A stretch of DNA of 64,000 nucleotides from Agrobacterium tumefaciens (lineage in GTDB: Bacteria; Pseudomonadota; Alphaproteobacteria; Rhizobiales; Rhizobiaceae), in contig NZ_CP072308.1 of assembly GCF_017726655.1 (NCBI RefSeq), positions 2,361,001 through 2,425,000 on the forward strand, written 5' to 3'. The number at the start of each line of letters is the position of its first letter. The stretch's first letter is position 1. The notes beneath the pieces are model-generated. The model was not told the origin of the DNA. It saw only the letters and a program-made list of their open reading frames with translations, and did not search any database. A program made the position numbers and the translations under genes. This document shows positions 25,977 to 34,290 of this stretch, one piece after another.

Positions 25977-27317
25977 TTGACTTCCCCAGACATCTCCAAG
26001 AACCTGCTTTCCAGCATTCAAAACAAAAGCGCCAAAGCTGGCGTGATCGGGCTTGGCTATGTCGGCCTGCCGCTTGCCATGACGATCGCCAGGGGCGGTT
26101 TCAAGGTTGTGGGTTTCGATATCGATCCCGGTAAAATCACGGCGATCGACGCCGGTCGAAGCTATATCGAGGCGGTTTCGGACGAGGTGCTCGGCGATGT
26201 CCGGCAGGACGACGGTTTCGTCGCAACCAACGATTTTTCCAGACTGGCCGAATGCGACGTCATCGCCATCTGTGTGCCGACGCCCTTGACCAGATATCGT
26301 GAGCCGGACCTTTCCTATGTTGAAAAAACCTGTCGGGACATTGCTGCCCATCTGCGCAAGGGACAGCTGATAGTTCTGGAATCGACTACCTATCCCGGAA
26401 CGACTAATGGTGTGGTGAAGACCATTCTGGAAAGCACCGGGCTTGTTTCTGGCGTCGATTTCTTCCTTGGCTTTTCGCCCGAACGTGAAGACCCCGGCAA
26501 TCGCGATTTCGAGACCTCGACAATCCCCAAGGTCGTTGCCGGCGATGGGGGCGCGGCCGGCGAGTTGATGGCGGCTTTTTACGGCTCGGTGGTCAAAAAA
26601 ATCGTTCCGGTCTCGACCAACGCCACCGCCGAGGCCGTGAAGATCACCGAAAACGTCTTCCGTGCCGTCAATATCGCCCTCGTCAATGAACTGAAGGTCG
26701 TCTACGAGGCGATGGGTATCGACATCTGGGAAGTCATCGACGCGGCAAAAACCAAGCCGTTTGGTTTCATGCCTTTTTATCCAGGTCCGGGTCTCGGCGG
26801 CCATTGTATCCCGATCGACCCATTCTATCTCACCTGGAAATCGCGGGAATACGAGCTGCCCACACGCTTCATCGAGCTTGCCGGCGAAATCAACACCGGC
26901 ATGCCGAGGCATGTCATCGGCCGGCTTGCCGAAGCGCTCGATATTCATGCCGGCAAGGCGCTCAGCCGTTCCAGGGTGCTGGTGATTGGGCTCGCTTATA
27001 AAAAGAACGTGCCCGACATTCGCGAAAGCCCTTCGCTCAAGCTGCTCGAGATTATCAAGGAGCGCGGTGGCGACGCTGCCTATTTCGATCCTTTCGTTGC
27101 CGAAATCCCGAAAACGCGTGAATACAGTCATCTCATGGGCATGAAATCGGTGGCGTGGGACAGAGCCACAATTGGCCGCTTCGACGCGGTTCTTGTGGCA
27201 ACCGACCACGATGATGTCGACTATGCCGCCCTGAGCACATGGTCACCCCTAATCATCGACACACGCAATGTCTTCGCGCGGCGTAATATCGCTGCAAAAC
27301 ACATTATCAAGGCCTGA
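25977..27317 (+). CDS. Nucleotide-sugar 6-dehydrogenase, WbpA/TviB type
   Basis: 446 residues starting at a TTG (25977) with GGAGCGTG upstream; no in-frame ATG lies near. The NAD Rossmann motif GVIGLGYVGLPLA is at residues about 23-35. The catalytic Cys sits in GPGLGGHCIPIDPFYLTWK near 270-288, followed by TRFIELAGEINTGMP. That wording is the one seen in UDP-N-acetylglucosamine (WbpA, TviB) dehydrogenases rather than in UDP-glucose ones. The product, a UDP-N-acetyl uronic acid, would feed the nearby glycosyltransferases. A small methyltransferase gene follows after four bases. Confidence 0.9.
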   Translation: MTSPDISKNLLSSIQNKSAKAGVIGLGYVGLPLAMTIARGGFKVVGFDIDPGKITAIDAGRSYIEAVSDEVLGDVRQDDGFVATNDFSRLAECDVIAICVPTPLTRYREPDLSYVEKTCRDIAAHLRKGQLIVLESTTYPGTTNGVVKTILESTGLVSGVDFFLGFSPEREDPGNRDFETSTIPKVVAGDGGAAGELMAAFYGSVVKKIVPVSTNATAEAVKITENVFRAVNIALVNELKVVYEAMGIDIWEVIDAAKTKPFGFMPFYPGPGLGGHCIPIDPFYLTWKSREYELPTRFIELAGEINTGMPRHVIGRLAEALDIHAGKALSRSRVLVIGLAYKKNVPDIRESPSLKLLEIIKERGGDAAYFDPFVAEIPKTREYSHLMGMKSVAWDRATIGRFDAVLVATDHDDVDYAALSTWSPLIIDTRNVFARRNIAAKHIIKA

Positions 27318-27321
27318 TAGC

Positions 27322-27804
27322 ATGAGCAGACTGGACAGTTTCATTCGACGGCTGAGCGCGCAGCGGGACATCCTCAATCATGTCGCCGCTGATCTCGATT
27401 TGCCGCGCGAGGGGGCGCTCATGGAAATCGGGCTCGGAAACGGCCGAACGTTCAATCATCTGCGCGAGCTTTTTCCCGACCGGCGCATCATTGCCTTCGA
27501 CAGGGCCATGGGCGCACACGCTTCCTCGGTTCCAGCGGAGGGCGATCTCGTGATTGGTGAAATTGCGCAAACCGCCCCAGCCTTTATCGGCGCGGAGGCG
27601 GCCATGGTGCACGCCGATATCGGTACGGGGTACCCCGAAAAGGATGCCGTGACCCTTACCTGGTTACCCGATCTTGCGGCCGGCATGCTGGCGAAGGGCG
27701 GCGTCGCGATCAGCGGGTTGCCTTTGGATCACGCCATGCTGAAGCCGTTGCCGGTGCCGGAAAGCGTGCCGACGGACCGCTATTTCCTTTACAGAAAGAT
27801 CTGA
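27322..27804 (+). CDS. Small class I SAM-dependent methyltransferase
   Basis: 160 residues from ATG 27322, four bases after the dehydrogenase stop. LMEIGLGNGRTFNHLRELFP is motif I of a Rossmann methyltransferase, with RRIIAFDRAMGAH as the acidic strand-2 region. The protein is short, about the minimal fold, with little room for a substrate-recognition domain. It may methylate a sugar or uronic acid made by the neighbouring enzymes. The end is convergent with the cyclase gene. Confidence 0.75.
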   Translation: MSRLDSFIRRLSAQRDILNHVAADLDLPREGALMEIGLGNGRTFNHLRELFPDRRIIAFDRAMGAHASSVPAEGDLVIGEIAQTAPAFIGAEAAMVHADIGTGYPEKDAVTLTWLPDLAAGMLAKGGVAISGLPLDHAMLKPLPVPESVPTDRYFLYRKI

Positions 27805-27832
27805 TGCCGGCGTTCCCCCATGCTTGGCACGG

Positions 27833-27851
27833 CGCTATCTCATAGATAGCG
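27833..27851. other. Hairpin at the convergent ends of the methyltransferase and cyclase genes
   Basis: CGCTATCT (27833-27840) and AGATAGCG (27844-27851) pair perfectly around CAT and include the cyclase stop codon. No T-run on either strand. It may protect the 3' ends of both messages. Confidence 0.35.
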
Positions 27852-29534
27852 TTGGCTCTCTTCTGCAGAGAGCAGGAAGACCTTCATCTGCGAATTACGG
27901 CCGCGAATGACGATCTGTTCGCTTCTGAGATCGGCAATCGGCTGCCCCGCCTGAATGATGGCAGGTTCGGAAACCACGATGGCGGCGCCGAACTCCTTGG
28001 CTTTGGATTCGAGCCTGCTTGCAACATTGACGGTATCGCCGATGGCCGTCAATGTTTTTGCAGCACCGTATCCCATGACGCCGACGATGCTCGGGCCCGA
28101 ATGAATGCCGACCACCACGTCCAGACGGACAGAAAATTGCTTTTCTAGCCCCTCGTTAAGCGTTGCTATATCGCGTAAAATGGTCGCGGCCGCCTTCATG
28201 GCATCGCGACAGCCATTCTCCGCATCGTCACCCAGTCCGAAAAGCGCCATGGCGCCGTCGCCGATAAATTTGTCCAGATGGCCGCCCGCATGTTCGACGG
28301 CCTGGCCGACGATGGTGAAATAGCGGTTGAGCAGGAAGACGACGTCGTAAGGAAGCTTTGCTTCGGATAGCGTTGTAAAGTTTCTGAGATCGCAGAAGAG
28401 GATGGCTATTTCCTCTTCGCGGCCAGGCCTGGCCGGCTGGGCATCTGCCGGCAGGTCGCTTTGCTGGGGCGGTGAGACCAGAAGTGCGATATCCAGATCT
28501 TTGGTGGGACGCAGCTGGCAGCCCAGCCGTACATCGGAATCGGCATGAATGCGCCGTAACGTCGTCTGTTCGATGTCGCCGGGCGGGGGAAGCGGCCCAT
28601 TGCTATGCAAAACCTTGACGCGACAGGTCGAGCACCGTCCCTTGCCGCCGCAGACGGAGTAGTGCGGGATGCCCGCAAGCCGGCTCGCTTCGAGAATGCT
28701 GAACCCCGCCGGAACACGCGCCTGCGCGCCATGTTCGTAGTTGATGCCGATGGCGGTCAATCGCTGGCGAAAACTGCGCACCCCACGCAACATGAAGACG
28801 AGGAGAACAGCGCCGGCGAAAACCGCTTCTATTGTGCCTGTGACGAAACTGATCCGGGTCTCCATCTCCCGCTGCAGCGGCAGTTCGTCTCTCTGGATGG
28901 TGCTGTCCATCAGCCCAGGTGGAAGAGCGTATTTCTGATCGATTTCCTGAAGCCAGCGGCCGGCATCACTGAAGCCCAGGAGCGCCAGAAGCGGCAGCAT
29001 GACCGCCACGGTCATGAAAAGGCCGGCGATGCGCGGATACCAGTCCCGGTACCGCAGCCAGAAATAAAGGCCGATACATCCGTGGACCCAGATGACAACC
29101 AAGGCGAGGCTTTGCCAGGCGCCGCCCATGGGATTGTTGATCCAGAGCCGCCGCACCACCGAATAATAGCCGACATCGATGCCATACATCATATGCGACA
29201 CGCGGATGTTGACCGCGTGGCTGATGATCAGGAATGGGATCGAAAGGCCAAAGACGATCTGCAGCGCTTCCCGTAGCGGCATGCGCAGTGTCTGCCGCAG
29301 GTAGAGCGAGCGCAACACGAGACAGACGTGAACCAGAACCGAACCGTAAAACAGCAGGCTGCTGACAGGGTTGAGCCAGATCAGGCTGAACCATTTGCGC
29401 GCGCGCTCAGCAGTGTCGATCGAGATGAGCGCGAGGGAGTGGTTGAAAAGATGGGAGAAAACGAAAGAAAATATGATGAGGCCGGAGAGGATCCGGGCAC
29501 GTCTCAAATTGGTTTCTGAAAAGAAACGGATCAT
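27840..29534 (-). CDS. Membrane adenylate cyclase with [2Fe-2S] ferredoxin domain
   Basis: 564 residues in three parts. Residues about 15-250 hold six hydrophobic segments with His in or near helices at 28, 32, 69, 106 and 151, a pattern like a heme-b (succinate dehydrogenase-type) anchor. Residues about 255-350 form a ferredoxin domain with Cys295, Cys301, Cys304 and Cys339 (CX5CX2C...C). Residues about 375-560 are a class III cyclase: metal Asp382 and Asp426, base-selecting Lys422 and Asp500, transition-state Asn503 and Arg507. The Lys/Asp pair predicts ATP rather than GTP as substrate. The layout suggests cAMP synthesis under redox control. It is downstream of the MBL, cNMP-binding and ABC-like genes on the same strand, with a 209-base gap that may hold its own promoter. 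Confidence 0.9.
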   Translation of the reverse strand: MIRFFSETNLRRARILSGLIIFSFVFSHLFNHSLALISIDTAERARKWFSLIWLNPVSSLLFYGSVLVHVCLVLRSLYLRQTLRMPLREALQIVFGLSIPFLIISHAVNIRVSHMMYGIDVGYYSVVRRLWINNPMGGAWQSLALVVIWVHGCIGLYFWLRYRDWYPRIAGLFMTVAVMLPLLALLGFSDAGRWLQEIDQKYALPPGLMDSTIQRDELPLQREMETRISFVTGTIEAVFAGAVLLVFMLRGVRSFRQRLTAIGINYEHGAQARVPAGFSILEASRLAGIPHYSVCGGKGRCSTCRVKVLHSNGPLPPPGDIEQTTLRRIHADSDVRLGCQLRPTKDLDIALLVSPPQQSDLPADAQPARPGREEEIAILFCDLRNFTTLSEAKLPYDVVFLLNRYFTIVGQAVEHAGGHLDKFIGDGAMALFGLGDDAENGCRDAMKAAATILRDIATLNEGLEKQFSVRLDVVVGIHSGPSIVGVMGYGAAKTLTAIGDTVNVASRLESKAKEFGAAIVVSEPAIIQAGQPIADLRSEQIVIRGRNSQMKVFLLSAEESQRYL

Positions 29535-29653
29535 GCAAGTCCCGTCAGATAGCCTTCACGGCATGGAATCAAAATGCAGTATGATGTGGTGGCCCCTTAA
29601 TGCGGGCCGCCTCGTGGCAATATCGTGGAGCAATCGATCGCATGCGGTCAATT

Positions 29654-29671
29654 GTGCGTGTTCGATCGCAC
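29654..29671. promoter_or_regulatory. Inverted repeat upstream of the cyclase gene
   Basis: GTGCG (29654-29658) and CGCAC (29667-29671) flank an 8-base spacer in the gap before the cyclase start. The layout resembles a CRP/FNR-type half-site pair, but the arms are CG-rich and the spacing differs from the TGTGA-N6-TCACA standard. Function is uncertain. Confidence 0.25.
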
Positions 29672-29743
29672 GCTCCAATGAAGCTACTTCATAGGCGCTG
29701 GGAAAACTATCGCGCCGGCGACAGCCATATCAGATTGGCTCGC

Positions 29744-30604
29744 TTAGATGTCGATAATCTGGCCATCCATGGCGGCAAACGCACCGCTGAACTCGGCTTT
29801 CGCCAGTTTGACGATAGTATCCAGTTCCTCGTCGCTGCGGCTGGGCGCGTGGTGGATGAAGCCGACATTCTTAGCATCGGCAAGTTTGGCAAGACGGATC
29901 GCCTGTTGCCAGGAAGAGTGGCCATAACCGCGGTAGAGACCCATTTCCTCATCTGTAAACATGGCGTCGTAGAGAAAGAGATCGACGTCCCTGATCAGTT
30001 CGAGCACGTTTTCGTCGATTTGTCCCGGCTCATGCTCCGTATCGGTGATGATGGCCAGCGACTTTCCTTCCCAGTCCAGACGGTACCCAACGGCGTTGCC
30101 GGGATGATTGAGCATGCCGGTTCTGATCGAGAGTCCGGGATGAACATCGAGCACATCGCCCGGCAGGAAGTCCCGCGTCGCCATCTTCGCGCAGCAAATC
30201 TCCAGTGGGACCGGGAACCAGGGGGGGCTCATGAAGTCTTTGAGCATTTCCCTCGTCGTCATGGAGCCGCAGAGGTGGCCCGACCAGATGGCAACGTCAT
30301 TGGCGCTGTTATAGAAGGGTTTAAAATAGGGGAAGCCAACGATGTGATCGTAGTGACAGTGGGAAAAGAAGAGATTGACGTCGGTAACGCCTTCGGCGCG
30401 CAGGGCAAGACCCGCCGGATGAAGGCCCGAACCCGCATCGAACAACAGAACGTGATCACCGCATCTCACCTCGATGCAGATGGTATTCCCGCCGTATTTT
30501 CGGAAGTTTTCACCTGAAACGGGAAGCGTTCCCCGCGCACCCCAGATCTTTACCCGAAAATTCCTATTACTTTCCCGACGTGTTGTGTCGGAATTGAACG
30601 CCAT
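29744..30604 (-). CDS. MBL-fold metallo-hydrolase
   Basis: 286 residues from ATG 30604; an upstream in-frame TTG at 30622 is less likely. The domain opens VKIWGARGTLPVSGENFRKYGG and has the metal motif HCHYDH at residues 82-87, a HPGNA segment, Asp in IITDTEHE and a final HH in GFIHHAPS. This is the branch of the beta-lactamase fold that includes RNase Z-like and class II cyclic-nucleotide phosphodiesterase-like proteins. Its place between a cyclase gene and a cNMP-binding gene makes cyclic-nucleotide hydrolysis a reasonable guess, but other phosphodiesters are possible. Confidence 0.8.
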   Translation of the reverse strand: MAFNSDTTRRESNRNFRVKIWGARGTLPVSGENFRKYGGNTICIEVRCGDHVLLFDAGSGLHPAGLALRAEGVTDVNLFFSHCHYDHIVGFPYFKPFYNSANDVAIWSGHLCGSMTTREMLKDFMSPPWFPVPLEICCAKMATRDFLPGDVLDVHPGLSIRTGMLNHPGNAVGYRLDWEGKSLAIITDTEHEPGQIDENVLELIRDVDLFLYDAMFTDEEMGLYRGYGHSSWQQAIRLAKLADAKNVGFIHHAPSRSDEELDTIVKLAKAEFSGAFAAMDGQIIDI

Positions 30605-30794
30605 GGCACACCCCAATAACAACGGAAACTTGCACGCTTTCCTCCCATGAAGCCCGTTGTCTCTACAGATTCTTATATCCGCCCTCGTTGGAGCGGCCGC
30701 CTTTCCCCTTATTCAGTCAGCATTTCATTTATATTGCAATAGTACGACATTTATTTTTCCAATGTCGCCGCGTCCGGTAGCACAGATATGCCAT

Positions 30795-31250
30795 TCATGT
30801 TTTGGAGGTGGTACGCGCTTTGCTGAGTTCTGCCGTGGTCTGGGTGAGGCGTTCGGCAAGAACGCGCATGACCTTGATCGTGATATCGGGGAAGTCCGAC
30901 ATCAGTTTGAAGAACTGCTCCTTGCCGATGCGCAGGGCTTCCACATTGGTGGAGGCACGAATGGTCGCCGTTCTGACGCTGTCGCACAGGATGGCGATTT
31001 CGCCGACGATGGCGTTTCCGGTCATTTCGGCGACCTTCAGGGTGCCAGAGGGGGAATCGACCAGGACATCCACCTTGCCGGTAAGAAGAACATAGGCGGC
31101 ATCGCCCACATCGCCCTGGCGGAACAGTGTATCGCCAGCGTGATAGGAGACCCGGTCTGATGCGAATGCCAGCAGCTTGAGTTTCGATGGCTCCATTTCC
31201 GAAAAAAACGGAACCCGCTTCAGCATCTGAATTTCGTCTTTAAACAGCAT
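30795..31250 (-). CDS. Stand-alone cyclic nucleotide-binding domain protein
   Basis: 151 residues from ATG 31250. Nearly the whole protein is one CAP-like domain: LKRVPFFSEMEPSKLKLLAF, then SYHAGDTLFRQGDVGDAAYVLLTG, and the phosphate-binding cassette VGEIAILCDSVRTATIRA with the conserved Glu and Arg that contact the cyclic nucleotide. A C-terminal helix follows, and there is no DNA-binding domain, so it is a sensor or regulatory subunit and not a CRP-type transcription factor. It starts 43 bases after the ABC-like gene and precedes the MBL gene, so it could carry the cAMP signal to the ABC-like membrane protein. Confidence 0.85.
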   Translation of the reverse strand: MLFKDEIQMLKRVPFFSEMEPSKLKLLAFASDRVSYHAGDTLFRQGDVGDAAYVLLTGKVDVLVDSPSGTLKVAEMTGNAIVGEIAILCDSVRTATIRASTNVEALRIGKEQFFKLMSDFPDITIKVMRVLAERLTQTTAELSKARTTSKT

Positions 31251-31293
31251 TGTCTTACCCTGTTCCTGTTCCACCTCGGCCACATTGTTTACG

Positions 31294-34011
31294 TTATGTC
31301 GCGACCATTTCCTTGAATGTACCGTTTTCCTCGGCCAAAGTCTCGAAACTTCCGTCAGCCGTTATCGACCCCTGGTGCACAACGATGATCCGCTCGAACA
31401 GGCGCGACAGATGCGCGTTCGACAGAACCCAGATGATCGCCGGATTATTGTTGTTCTGTTTCAGGAGTGTGATGACGCGTTCGACGATTTCTTCCTGCTG
31501 TCTTGGGTCGAGCCCCGGGAGAGGGCGGTTGAAGACGTAGTAGTCGGATTTGCGGATAAGCGCCCTTGCAAGGTTTAGCTTCTGGCGCTGGAGCGGTCCG
31601 AGCCGCTTGCCACCGGCGCCGAGGTTGAAATCGAGACCGACGGCCAGCACCCGCTCGTAAACGCCCTGCTTGCGCATCACATCGGCCACGATCCGGGTGA
31701 TGCGGCGCGAGGCGTCGGTGTAACGGTGGCTGACCTTGCCGAAGAGGATGTTGTCCAGAAGGCTGGTCGCGCTCATGTATTTGGTTGGATCGTAGATTTC
31801 GATCACGTTTTTCAGGCTGTCGGGCAGGTTCTCATGGAACATGTGCCGGACCTCGACAATCCTGTTCATGATCTCAGGCGTCAGAAGACCAAAACGCTGG
31901 CGAGGTTCGATGTAGAAGAAGCTGAGCCGCAGCATCGCCCGTTTTTCGTTTTCATTGGCCTCGTCGAAACTGCGGCTCTGAAGACGTTGCAGCATCTGCT
32001 GATAGACCGGAACGTCATCCGGCGTCATGAAGGTCAGCTGCTGGAAGAACGGGTGGTCTCCCGGCAGGTCGGCGAAGATTTCCACGATGTTTTCCGCGAT
32101 CGTGTACCCCATTTCGAACAGGGTTTTGACGAGCCCCGTTTCACGCATCAGCGAGCGGAAATAATCGCTTTCGATAACGGTCCTGATGGATTGCGACGAG
32201 TCGCGCATGGTGCCGAACAGCAGGTTTTCACCGACCGTCGCCTCGCTATTGTAGCTCTCCAGTTCGAAGGGAGCGATAAGGCCGCTCAGGTTTTCCTTTT
32301 CCAGTTCGGCACGCAGCACATGCCGCAGCTCCACGATACGGGCGGCAAGATGCAGGTCCGTCAGAGGATCGATCGAGGAGCGCAGGGCAAACTCCAGAAT
32401 ATCCTGGGAGAGTTCGACGCTGTCGAGTACGTCTAGAATGGCCTGGATCAGATTTTCCGGGCGGCCGTCGCCCGCGGGGCTCGAGGCGTAGTCGATCCAT
32501 TCACTGTTGATATCGATGAGCGGATTTCCCGCCATCTTCGCCTCACGGATTTCCCACTTGCGGTGTTCCAGTGCGGCGCCCTCATACTCCTTGTCCGAGA
32601 GAGGCGCGTGTTTCAGGCCGTAAAGCAGATTATCCTTCAGGCTGGCGTGGAAGAAATAGCTGTCCGACGACACGTAGGAAATCCGTCGCCCCGTCAGCGA
32701 TTCCGGCAGTTCTAGGATGTCGACGTCATTGAGGCTGATCTTGCCCGATATCGGCCAGAGCGTGCGGCCGATCGCATCCGCAAGCGCCTCGGCTCCGGAC
32801 CCGCCGACGATCGCGATCACCTCGCCCGGCTCGATCTTCAGCGAAGCCTGCTCCAGAAGGCGGCTGCCGCTATCGTCTTCCAGCGTCAGATTGGCGACGA
32901 CGAGCGGTGCGCTGATGGCCGCGACGGCGCCCGGCGAGAGTTTCTGCACCTTCTCGTCGATCATGTTCGGCGCATCGAACTGTTCGAAGACCTGCTCGTA
33001 TTTCACCTGCACGTCCTGCCGGGCCTGATCCCAGTCGATCAGCTCCTTCAGAGGGCCGGGAAGTTCCTTATAGGCATTGATGACGGCGACGAGCTGGCCC
33101 ACGTCGAGGCTGCCTTTGAGGGTGAGATAGCCTCCGAGCGCATAGAAGAAAAAGGGAGTAAGCTGGGCAAGGAAGTTATTGATGAACTTGACCAGAAACT
33201 TCCACTGGTAGAGATCGTAGCGGATCTTGAAGATATCGCCGAGGCGATGGGAAGCATCCGCGCGCTCGTAGTTGGACGTGTCATAGGCATGGATCGTGCC
33301 GATACCGTCAACCATTTCGCCGATGCGTCCGGCAAGCTGACGTGCACTCAGCTGCCGCTGGCGGCCGAGTTCGATCAGGCGGCGGCGCATTTTCGGAATG
33401 ATGCCGACCTGGATCGCCGCCATGAAAGCTGCGATCAGGCCCAGCCAGAAGTTCTGGACGAGGATGAAGAACAGCGCGGACAGCGCCTGACCGCCGAGAA
33501 GCGCCGGCTGGACGAAGGCGTCGCCGGTAAAGCCGCCGAGCGGCTCCACCTCGTCCTTCACCATGCTGGAGATTTCCGCTCCCTTGACCCGCTTGAAGTG
33601 GGAGGGCGGGAACCGCAAAATCTTGTCGATGAGCTCAAAGCGGATACGCCGCAGAAGCCGTTCACCAAGCCGGCCCTTGTAGGTGTTGATGTAATATTTG
33701 AAGAGGCCGTTGATAATGACAAGCGCAAGGAACGTGAGGCTGAGCGCCATCAGCATCGACATGCGGTTGAGCTCAAGGCCCGGAAACAAGGTCACGGTGC
33801 CCCAATAGGGAATATCCGCCGTGAGATGCATGAAGAGCTGCGTTGCATTCGCGCCTTCGAACCCGTCGCCCTGAATAGGACCGTTAACGATCTGTTTGGG
33901 CAGGTCGAATGCCAGGAAATAGGGGATCATGGACAGGGCCACGATCAGCAGAATAAAAAGCTGCTGCCGCTTTGTGTGCGACCAGATATAACGCGTAAGG
34001 CTTTGTTCCAT
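31294..34011 (-). CDS. ABC exporter-like membrane protein with degenerate ATPase motifs and a large NBD insertion
   Basis: 905 residues. The N-terminal about 330 residues are an ABC exporter-type membrane domain (first helix near 17-36, a long loop to about 85, later helices near 88-108, 170-200 and 275-300). The nucleotide-binding domain starts near 370 but Walker A reads GGSGAEAL (403-410) and lacks Lys; Walker B reads YYVFNRP (824-830) with no Asp-Glu; the signature is LGPLQRQ (804-810). D-loop PGLD survives, and the H-loop His is not in place. About 300 extra residues lie between the Q-loop region and the signature. ATP hydrolysis looks unlikely, so it may be a gated channel, receptor or scaffold. 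It heads the minus-strand cNMP module, divergent from the hydrolase at 34291. Confidence 0.85.
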   Translation of the reverse strand: MEQSLTRYIWSHTKRQQLFILLIVALSMIPYFLAFDLPKQIVNGPIQGDGFEGANATQLFMHLTADIPYWGTVTLFPGLELNRMSMLMALSLTFLALVIINGLFKYYINTYKGRLGERLLRRIRFELIDKILRFPPSHFKRVKGAEISSMVKDEVEPLGGFTGDAFVQPALLGGQALSALFFILVQNFWLGLIAAFMAAIQVGIIPKMRRRLIELGRQRQLSARQLAGRIGEMVDGIGTIHAYDTSNYERADASHRLGDIFKIRYDLYQWKFLVKFINNFLAQLTPFFFYALGGYLTLKGSLDVGQLVAVINAYKELPGPLKELIDWDQARQDVQVKYEQVFEQFDAPNMIDEKVQKLSPGAVAAISAPLVVANLTLEDDSGSRLLEQASLKIEPGEVIAIVGGSGAEALADAIGRTLWPISGKISLNDVDILELPESLTGRRISYVSSDSYFFHASLKDNLLYGLKHAPLSDKEYEGAALEHRKWEIREAKMAGNPLIDINSEWIDYASSPAGDGRPENLIQAILDVLDSVELSQDILEFALRSSIDPLTDLHLAARIVELRHVLRAELEKENLSGLIAPFELESYNSEATVGENLLFGTMRDSSQSIRTVIESDYFRSLMRETGLVKTLFEMGYTIAENIVEIFADLPGDHPFFQQLTFMTPDDVPVYQQMLQRLQSRSFDEANENEKRAMLRLSFFYIEPRQRFGLLTPEIMNRIVEVRHMFHENLPDSLKNVIEIYDPTKYMSATSLLDNILFGKVSHRYTDASRRITRIVADVMRKQGVYERVLAVGLDFNLGAGGKRLGPLQRQKLNLARALIRKSDYYVFNRPLPGLDPRQQEEIVERVITLLKQNNNNPAIIWVLSNAHLSRLFERIIVVHQGSITADGSFETLAEENGTFKEMVAT

Positions 34012-34201
34012 GTAAAACTTCTATGACCTGTCGGGCGAGGCCCGGCGTGTTGGTTTGCGCGGTGTCTAGACGATCCGATGGCGGGGGGCGCAACCTCCTC
34101 CTGCAAATGGGAATGAGACTCGCTATTTATCAGCATATTCAAGCGGTTTCGAGCAAAATAGCGGAACTGGCGTGACTTCTGTGCCTTTCCTGCGTTTGCT
34201 T

Positions 34202-34230
34202 TTGCAACACGCGGGCGTAGGCGATATAAA
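34202..34230 (+). promoter_or_regulatory. Sigma-70-like promoter of the double hydrolase gene
   Basis: TTGCAA (34202-34207), a 17-base spacer, then TATAAA (34225-34230), about 60 bases before the ATG at 34291, in an AT-rich stretch. The match to the -35 and -10 consensus with ideal spacing is good. The 276-base divergent region to the ABC-like gene shows no other strong signal. Confidence 0.5.
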
Positions 34231-34290
34231 TGAGACTGTATTTTTAGATTTCGCTAATATTGTTGTTTTTATTGTAGAACAGGCACTGTG

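Noticed and set aside
25740..27209. 489-codon minus-strand frame opposite the nucleotide-sugar dehydrogenase
   Set aside because: The plus strand has clear NAD and Cys motifs; the minus translation is a low-similarity shadow and runs into the GT4 gene.
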